The translations under genes and the position numbers were made by a program. Shown here piece after piece: positions 1 to 3,972 of a stretch of 6,871 nucleotides of DNA. The notes beneath the pieces were generated by a model. That model made no database searches and was not told the origin of the DNA. It saw only the letters and a program-made list of their open reading frames with translations. Position 1 is the first letter of the stretch. Each line of letters starts with the position of its first letter. Source of the DNA: Pontiellaceae bacterium (GTDB taxonomy: Bacteria; Verrucomicrobiota; Kiritimatiellia; Kiritimatiellales; Tichowtungiaceae); contig JALOTS010000118.1 of the NCBI GenBank assembly GCA_025457785.1, positions 1 through 6,871 of the forward strand, read 5' to 3'.

Positions 1-176
1 CGACCACCGGCGCACTGCGCTTCACAGCGGAAGAGCTGCGTGTCAACGGCGAACCGGCGGACGGCGCACAGCCGGACGATGTCGTTACGCTTGCCCTGCC
101 GCGCAAAGCCCGACGGCAGGATAAAGTTTTTCTGCTTTCGCAACGAACGCAACCCGGCGCAACGGAACCCTCCTGA
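1..176 (+). CDS. 3' end of an unidentified protein, possibly U32-peptidase-like C-terminal domain (partial)
   Basis: The third forward frame is open from the left edge to a TGA at 174-176 and gives 57 residues. The segment includes ALRFTAEELRVNGEPADGA and then DVVTLALP and RQDKVFLL. A short beta-rich tail with a 'dG.p.d.A.p.d.V.l.lp...r..DkVfl' pattern resembles the C-terminal beta-barrel found in several U32 peptidases (YdcP/RlhA type). That is a pattern impression only, as the catalytic region lies outside the window. The other two frames give arginine- and cysteine-rich, low-complexity translations, so this frame is the best coding candidate. The gene converges on the minus-strand secreted-protein gene, leaving 81 bases between the stop codons. 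No T-tract follows the stop on this strand, so no intrinsic terminator is apparent. Confidence 0.5.
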   Translation, partial: TTGALRFTAEELRVNGEPADGAQPDDVVTLALPRKARRQDKVFLLSQRTQPGATEPS

Positions 177-257
177 GGCAGGCATGACGGGAGCACACTG
201 AAACGCGGGCTGCAAACGCGGGCCGCGCAAAAAAAGGCGGAACCTGCGGAGAAGGGC

Positions 258-1022
258 CTAAAACCGTATTGCGTCTGCCGTTTTTCTGCACAGGGGTCTC
301 CTTTCGGAAACGGCGGAGTCCGGAGCAGAACCGACTGTCAGCGGGGTTGACAGGGAGCCATCGATGATATCAAAACTGAATCCGGCCAACGCGTAGCCGC
401 TTATCGGATTGCCCGGAAATACATTTGAAAACCGCAGGATTTCGTTGTTCGCTATCATTAATTCCCTGCCGGACAGATCCCAGGTTCCGGCAAGCGACGG
501 GCAGTTGTTTGTCAAGGAGCCAAGCGGACCGGTCAACGTCATAGAAACAGGCGCCTCTGCAGCGCGGTAATTCCATTTCACCGAGCGGAAACACACTTTG
601 CCGGTATTCAGGGAGGCCATCACATCAATAAATTCGAACCCTGGAGAATCAATGCGCCATGCGCTTTGACCTCCCACTCCCAGCCCGCCGCCTCCGTGGT
701 TTGTCAGCTTCAGACCGGAACCGCCCACGCCGTTTACTTCCAGCAAAAACGTCGTGTTAAACACCTTGGAATAACTCACGGTGCCGACAGGCCCGTCCCA
801 TGCGTCCACCGCATCGCGAACAATCTGCTCACCGCTGCTGCTCGAAGCATCCATTGTTACATTTCCCGTTTTATCCACACTGAACCAGAGGATAAGCATA
901 TCCAGATGATTCGTTGTGTTTGGAGCAAGCGTGCTGTTAATAAAATTTACAGATACTTCCGCGGAGACCAGCGAGGCCGTTACTAAAACCGCCCCGAAAG
1001 AGCTTCTTATTTCTTTATACAT
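258..1022 (-). CDS. secreted beta-rich hypothetical protein resembling PEP-CTERM-type ectodomains
   Basis: This 254-residue protein starts with a Sec signal peptide: basic MYKEIR, a hydrophobic stretch at 7-20 and a likely cleavage after VSA (residue 21). The mature part is rich in Gly, Ser, Thr, Asn and beta-prone residues. A glycine-rich stretch (109-118) leads into GLGVGGQSAWRIDSPGFEF (113-131). This resembles the 'GLGV...RID..E' signature common in PEP-CTERM-sorted proteins of Verrucomicrobiota and their relatives. A later segment, GYALAGFSFDI (209-219), also resembles the last beta strand of such ectodomains. The C-terminus is polar (SERRPLCRK) and has no PEP motif, transmembrane helix or basic cluster of the sorting type. 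Three cysteines (144, 174, 245) are present. The start is supported by AAGGAGGG three bases upstream. It appears to be monocistronic. The precise function is unknown and no enzyme motif was seen. Confidence 0.7.
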   Translation of the reverse strand: MYKEIRSSFGAVLVTASLVSAEVSVNFINSTLAPNTTNHLDMLILWFSVDKTGNVTMDASSSSGEQIVRDAVDAWDGPVGTVSYSKVFNTTFLLEVNGVGGSGLKLTNHGGGGLGVGGQSAWRIDSPGFEFIDVMASLNTGKVCFRSVKWNYRAAEAPVSMTLTGPLGSLTNNCPSLAGTWDLSGRELMIANNEILRFSNVFPGNPISGYALAGFSFDIIDGSLSTPLTVGSAPDSAVSERRPLCRKTADAIRF

Positions 1023-1025
1023 ATT

Positions 1026-1033
1026 CCCTCCTT
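1026..1033 (-). promoter_or_regulatory. Shine-Dalgarno of the secreted-protein gene
   Basis: On the minus strand AAGGAGGG precedes AAT and then the ATG at 1022. It is close to the anti-SD complement and fixes the start codon of the 254-residue protein. The spacing is slightly short, at 4 bases from the GGAGG core. Confidence 0.75.
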
Positions 1034-1074
1034 ATCTTCCACAGACAGAAGTTTCTTTTCCCTCCATCGCCTTT

Positions 1075-1103
1075 CTTATATCATTAAACGCTTTTTTTTA
1101 CAA
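1075..1103 (-). promoter_or_regulatory. predicted sigma70-type promoter for the secreted-protein gene
   Basis: On the minus strand, TTGTAA (1103-1098, 4 of 6 to the -35 consensus) is followed after exactly 17 bases by TATAAG (1080-1075, 5 of 6 to the -10 consensus). The surrounding stretch is the most AT-rich part of this intergenic region and includes an A8 run in the spacer. Transcription would begin near 1068 and give a leader of about 45 bases. This is predicted from sequence only. Confidence 0.5.
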
Positions 1104-1149
1104 TTGTTTAAATTTTCCTTCCGGAATCCGCCGCCCTTTCCGAAGAAGA

Positions 1150-1173
1150 CTGTCCCGCAAAGAGTCCGGACAG
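1150..1173 (-). terminator. weak candidate hairpin downstream of the NrpR-type gene
   Basis: CTGTCC (1150-1155) and GGACAG (1168-1173) form a perfect 6-base-pair inverted repeat around a 12-base loop. On the minus strand it is followed by TCTTCTTCGG, which is only moderately T-rich. It lies about 127 bases beyond the stop of the NrpR-type gene. The rest of 1023-1300, apart from the secreted-protein promoter, shows no gene and no stronger terminator. A terminator role is uncertain. Confidence 0.22.
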
Positions 1174-1300
1174 GCGCAGATTAAAGGGAAAAACAAAGGT
1201 CACAACGCGCAGTGATTCCGGCAACCCTGAGACTCGCGGTGAACCGTCTGTTGTGTAAAAGTTAAAACTCCAGCGTCCTTATCTCTTTTGAATGAAGGGG

Positions 1301-2308
1301 TTACGCCATGCCGGCCAGACGGTCTTTGAGTTCGGTGTAGTGAAAAAGCCGGGTGTAATCAATCAGGCCGGAAAGCGCGCTGGATTGCACCCGCAGGCCG
1401 GTTTCCTCGAAAATCGACATTGGATTGAGTCCGCCGATAATCACCGCGCCCACGCGCTGCGGGCCGACGGGTACGCCGAACAGGTTTTGCCCGGGGGTTC
1501 CCATGGCAAGCAGACTGCCGAGACCGAGCGTTTCGAGCTGTGCCGAAATATTCTGTACCGCCTCCATGCTGTCCGCCGGAAATTCGCGGAAGCTCGCGCC
1601 GATGCGTCCGCTGCCGGTGTTGACTGCATTCACGTAGTCGGCCATGCCGCTTCGAATGAATACGACCAGCGGGTCAATGCTGGTTCCGTCGTAGTGGATG
1701 ATGTCCGTAAACCGGGTGGGCAATCCATTGCGCAGTTCCATCAGTCCGCCGAAACGCGAGACGGTGGGGATTCCGCGCCGGAGCAGAACGCCGTTCAGCG
1801 TGATCGAACAAACCGTTCCGATGCCGATAAAGCCTTCGGGAATCGTAAAGCCCGTACAGGTTTCTTCCGGTTTGAAGAGGACGAGAAGCTGGCCCATGGA
1901 GTAGCCTTTGGCAAAAACTTTTTCAATCAGCCTGCAGCGTTCCGGAGTGAATCCGTTCCGGGGAATGGCGGAAACATTAATAACGACGGAGCCGCGCCGC
2001 AGCGTCGGGTCAAAATCCATCCGGTAGGCCATGGAATCAATTTTGCCGGAAAGAAGGCTGATCCGTTCGAGAACGCGGGAGGTATCGGCTTCCCGTTTGC
2101 CCTTTTCGGTAATGACCCGGCCCCGGCGGCCGCGGGTTTCTGTAAGAGACTCTTTATCAAACTCTTGCAGATAGAGGCGGACGGCGCGCTCGCTGATGTC
2201 CACATTTTGCATCGCCAGTAGTTCCATGATGCGTTTTCCGCTGAGAATTCCTCCGTTGCGGTGCAGGACTTCCAGAATGGCCAGTTTTTTCTTTTCGCGT
2301 TTATCCAT
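1301..2308 (-). CDS. nrpR: NrpR-family transcriptional regulator (winged helix + one NrpR/DUF128 domain)
   Basis: This 335-residue cytoplasmic protein has two parts. Residues 1-73 are a winged helix of the NrpR/HTH_12 type: MDKREKKKLAILEVL, then ISERAVRLYLQEFD (39-51), then the wing GRRGRVITEKG (60-70). Residues about 80-330 form one NrpR regulatory domain (formerly DUF128), with the hallmark NTGSGRIGASFREFPA (230-245) and the segments GMADYVNAV (221-229) and GAVIIGGLNP (287-296). In methanogens NrpR represses nif, glnA and related genes, and 2-oxoglutarate releases it. Some family members carry two NrpR domains; this one carries one. The ATG at 2308 was chosen because the fold begins there. 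The reading frame stays open 100 codons further upstream, but that extension would enter gdhA and is not NrpR-like. The upstream SD is weak (GGAAG, then CCCCT). It is divergent from gdhA, which suggests that it controls gdhA and itself. Family assignment is confident; the regulated targets are inferred. Confidence 0.88.
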   Translation of the reverse strand: MDKREKKKLAILEVLHRNGGILSGKRIMELLAMQNVDISERAVRLYLQEFDKESLTETRGRRGRVITEKGKREADTSRVLERISLLSGKIDSMAYRMDFDPTLRRGSVVINVSAIPRNGFTPERCRLIEKVFAKGYSMGQLLVLFKPEETCTGFTIPEGFIGIGTVCSITLNGVLLRRGIPTVSRFGGLMELRNGLPTRFTDIIHYDGTSIDPLVVFIRSGMADYVNAVNTGSGRIGASFREFPADSMEAVQNISAQLETLGLGSLLAMGTPGQNLFGVPVGPQRVGAVIIGGLNPMSIFEETGLRVQSSALSGLIDYTRLFHYTELKDRLAGMA

Positions 2309-2332
2309 AGGGGCTTCCGATCTGTTTTGTTT

Positions 2333-2344
2333 GGCAAAATTGCC
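2333..2344. promoter_or_regulatory. candidate operator A on the nrpR side
   Basis: GGCAA-AA-TTGCC is an inverted repeat with 5-base arms and a 2-base centre. It is preceded by TT, giving TTGGCAAAA at 2331-2339, which recurs exactly at 2423-2431. It lies 25-36 bases upstream of the nrpR start codon, where a bound protein would block transcription of nrpR. Its half sites match those of operator C near gdhA. The binding protein is inferred, with NrpR the obvious candidate. Confidence 0.5.
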
Positions 2345-2365
2345 GATACGGAAATGGAAATCAAG

Positions 2366-2371
2366 TTTATA
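2366..2371 (-). promoter_or_regulatory. possible -10 element for nrpR
   Basis: On the minus strand TATAAA (2371-2366) lies in the AT-rich centre of the divergent region. No good -35 hexamer stands at 16-18 bases. The predicted start near 2359 would place candidate operator A about 15 bases into the transcript. Weak evidence. Confidence 0.25.
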
Positions 2372-2381
2372 AAAAAAGATT

Positions 2382-2410
2382 TTGCATAAAACTGCCTTTA
2401 AAGCTATACA
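2382..2410 (+). promoter_or_regulatory. possible promoter for gdhA
   Basis: TTGCAT (2382-2387) is followed after 17 bases by TATACA (2405-2410). Each hexamer matches consensus only partly (3 and 4 of 6). The spacing is ideal and the location suits a gdhA leader of about 75 bases. Candidate half site B (2423-2431) and palindrome C (2446-2461) would then lie just downstream of the start, which suits repression by road-block or exclusion. Confidence 0.3.
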
Positions 2411-2422
2411 CCCTTTCGTCAG

Positions 2423-2431
2423 TTGGCAAAA
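2423..2431 (+). promoter_or_regulatory. candidate half site B (TTGGCAAAA)
   Basis: TTGGCAAAA is an exact 9-base copy of 2331-2339. It stands alone here, because the following GATGTCTGA does not supply a TTGCC arm. It is 15 bases from the start of palindrome C. It could be an auxiliary half site for the same regulator. Confidence 0.35.
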
Positions 2432-2445
2432 GATGTCTGAATTTT

Positions 2446-2461
2446 CGGCAAAGAATTGCCG
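2446..2461. promoter_or_regulatory. candidate operator C, perfect palindrome upstream of gdhA
   Basis: CGGCAA-AGAA-TTGCCG is a perfect 6-base-arm inverted repeat ending 28 bases before the gdhA ATG. Read as GGCA-N6-TGCC, it has the same arm length and spacing as the GGAA-N6-TTCC operator described for NrpR of Methanococcus maripaludis, with changed inner bases. No T-tract follows, so it does not look like a terminator. Binding by the adjacent NrpR is inferred from this geometry and from the gene order. Confidence 0.55.
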
Positions 2462-2480
2462 TTCAACCTGGAAAAAGAAA

Positions 2481-2485
2481 GAGGA
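2481..2485 (+). promoter_or_regulatory. Shine-Dalgarno that sets the gdhA start
   Basis: GAGGA ends 4 bases before the ATG at 2490 and 10 bases before a second in-frame ATG at 2496. It supports initiation at one of these two rather than at the far-upstream in-frame ATG at 2382. The 2490 start is preferred, but 2496 is possible. Confidence 0.65.
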
Positions 2486-2489
2486 AAGT

Positions 2490-3830
2490 ATGAGTATGAT
2501 CAAAGAAGTATTGGATATCGTCGAACGCCGCAACGCGGGCGAGCCGGAATTTTTGCAGGCCGTGCGTGAAGTGCTTGAGTCCCTGGAGCCGGTGATGGCC
2601 CGCCGCAAAGATCTGTGCGATGCGAAGATTCTTCACCGGATTGTTGAGCCCGAACGTCAAATCATTTTCCGCGTGCCGTGGCAGGATGACAAGGGCGAAG
2701 TGCAGGTCAACCGCGGTTTCCGTTTTGAGTTCAACAGCGCCATCGGCCCGTACAAAGGCGGACTGCGTTTTCATCCGAGCGTCAATGCCAGCATTTTGAA
2801 ATTCCTCGGCTTCGAGCAGGTTTTCAAAAACGCGCTGACCACGCTGCCCATGGGCGGCGGCAAAGGCGGGTCGGATTTCGATCCGAAAGGCAAATCGGAT
2901 TCCGAAGTGATGCGGTTTTGCCAATCCTTCATGACCGAACTGCAGCGCCATATCGGTCCCGACACCGACGTGCCGGCCGGTGACATCGGCGTGGGCGGGC
3001 GTGAAATCGGTTTCATGTTCGGTCAGTACCGCCGCATCCGCAATGAATTCACCGGCGTTTTGACCGGCAAAGGGCTGAAATGGGGCGGCTCGCTGATTCG
3101 TCCGGAAGCCACCGGCTACGGTGCCACCTATTTCGCGCAGGAAATGCTGAAAACCCGCGGCGAAAGTCTGGAAGGTAAAGTCTGTGCGGTGTCCGGTTCG
3201 GGCAACGTCGCTCAGTACACCGTCGAAAAGATCAACCAGCTCGGCGGAAAAGCCGTTACGCTGTCCGACTCCGCCGGCACCATCTATGATGCAGAAGGCA
3301 TCACCGAAGAAAAACTGGCCTGGGTGATGGATCTCAAAAATGTTAAGCGCGGACGCATCAGCGAATACGCCAAGAAGTTCAGCAAAGCAGAATTTCTTGA
3401 AGGCAAACGCCCGTGGACTGTCGCGTGCGATTGCGCTTTCCCGAGCGCCACTCAGAACGAAATTGACGGCAATGATGCCAAGACCCTGCTCGACAACGGC
3501 TGTAAACTGGTCAGCGAAGGCGCCAACATGCCCAGCACGCCGGAAGCGGTTGACCGGTTCCTGGCTAAGAAGATTATGTACGGTCCGGGCAAAGCGGCCA
3601 ACGCCGGCGGTGTAGCCACGTCCGGTCTTGAAATGAGCCAGAATTCCATGCGGTTGAGCTGGACCCGTGAAGAAGTGGACCGGAAACTCAACGCCATTAT
3701 GGTCAACATCCACAAAAACTGCTTCGAAACAGCCGCTGAATACGGCTTCCCGGGCAACTATGTGGTTGGCGCCAACATCGCCGGTTTCACCAAAGTGGCC
3801 GATGCCATGCTCGCTCAGGGTTTGATCTAA
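2490..3830 (+). CDS. gdhA: NADP-type glutamate dehydrogenase (hexameric, E. coli GdhA class)
   Basis: GdhA catalyses reversible reductive amination of 2-oxoglutarate with ammonium to give glutamate, a main ammonium-assimilation route in the cytoplasm. The 446-residue product closely matches the E. coli GdhA class (447 residues) along its whole length. Visible landmarks are VNRGFRFEFNSAIGPYKGG (73-91), catalytic-lysine motif LPMGGGKGGSDFDPKGK (119-135, Lys125), PAGDIGVGGRE with catalytic Asp165 (162-171), LIRPEATGYG (202-211), the Rossmann motif GSGNVAQ (236-242) and the adenine-ribose end SDSAGT (259-264). A serine after the second Rossmann strand, as in E. coli, favours NADP(H). The C-terminus NYVVGANIAGF...VADAMLAQG is complete. 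An in-frame ATG at 2382 would add 36 unrelated residues covering the operator region, so it was not used. The gene has its own strong terminator and is therefore monocistronic. The divergent NrpR gene and palindrome C suggest nitrogen-status control. Confidence 0.97.
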   Translation: MSMIKEVLDIVERRNAGEPEFLQAVREVLESLEPVMARRKDLCDAKILHRIVEPERQIIFRVPWQDDKGEVQVNRGFRFEFNSAIGPYKGGLRFHPSVNASILKFLGFEQVFKNALTTLPMGGGKGGSDFDPKGKSDSEVMRFCQSFMTELQRHIGPDTDVPAGDIGVGGREIGFMFGQYRRIRNEFTGVLTGKGLKWGGSLIRPEATGYGATYFAQEMLKTRGESLEGKVCAVSGSGNVAQYTVEKINQLGGKAVTLSDSAGTIYDAEGITEEKLAWVMDLKNVKRGRISEYAKKFSKAEFLEGKRPWTVACDCAFPSATQNEIDGNDAKTLLDNGCKLVSEGANMPSTPEAVDRFLAKKIMYGPGKAANAGGVATSGLEMSQNSMRLSWTREEVDRKLNAIMVNIHKNCFETAAEYGFPGNYVVGANIAGFTKVADAMLAQGLI

Positions 3831-3854
3831 ACCCGAACGGCAATGCATTACACG

Positions 3855-3880
3855 AAAGGGGGCTTCGGCCCCCTTTTTTT
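3855..3880 (+). terminator. intrinsic terminator of gdhA
   Basis: GGGGGC (3858-3863), loop TTCG (3864-3867) and GCCCCC (3868-3873) form a perfect GC stem, extended by AAA/TTT, and are followed by a T7 run (3874-3880). A C(UUCG)G loop is exceptionally stable. It begins 25 bases after the gdhA stop and separates gdhA from the protease gene. Confidence 0.93.
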
Positions 3881-3904
3881 ATTCCCATATTTCCCCGAGG
3901 GTTC

Positions 3905-3933
3905 TTGATTATCAAAAAGGAACAACGTACAGT
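3905..3933 (+). promoter_or_regulatory. possible promoter for the subtilase gene
   Basis: TTGATT (3905-3910) is followed after 17 bases by TACAGT (3928-3933). Each matches consensus at 4 of 6 positions. It sits immediately after the gdhA terminator, so a new promoter is expected somewhere here. The predicted leader is only about 30 bases. Confidence 0.3.
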
Positions 3934-3936
3934 GCC

Positions 3937-3972
3937 CCCGTCCATGCGGTAAAAAATAAAATGGGGGTTTTT
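3937..3972 (+). promoter_or_regulatory. leader hairpin followed by U-run directly before the subtilase start
   Basis: CCC-gt-CCAT (3937-3945) can pair with ATGGGGG (3961-3967), leaving a 15-base A-rich loop. An alternative pairs CCCCC (3935-3939) with GGGGG (3963-3967). TTTTT (3968-3972) follows and the ATG is at 3973. The G-run is the only SD-like element for that start, so the hairpin would hide it. It could also weakly attenuate transcription. Not tested, and the stem is short. Confidence 0.3.

Noticed and set aside
201..223. Direct repeat AAACGCGGGC twice with a 3-base gap between the converging genes
   Set aside because: Only two short copies occur, with no hairpin plus T-tract in a useful orientation. 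Probably incidental.
1292..2221. 309-codon plus-strand open frame opposite the NrpR-type gene
   Set aside because: It mirrors the coding frame of nrpR, has no recognisable domain and no ribosome binding site.
2331..2461. Sigma54-type -24/-12 promoter (TGGCA...TTGC)
   Set aside because: The GG and GC dinucleotides are 9 bases apart at site A and 11 at site C, while sigma54 promoters need 12 between first bases. The elements are better explained as palindromic half sites.
2382..2489. 36-residue N-terminal extension of gdhA from an in-frame ATG at 2382
   Set aside because: It has no homology to the GdhA N-terminus, covers the palindrome and candidate promoter, and lacks a Shine-Dalgarno. The GAGGA at 2481 points to 2490 instead.
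2309..2608. 100-codon upstream extension of the NrpR-type gene
   Set aside because: It would run into the gdhA coding region on the opposite strand and reads as low-similarity sequence. The winged-helix fold starts exactly at the ATG at 2308.
2463..3848. Long open frame on the minus strand across gdhA
   Set aside because: It is antisense to a highly conserved enzyme and rich in His/Phe/Ala runs, as expected of a mirror frame in GC-rich DNA.
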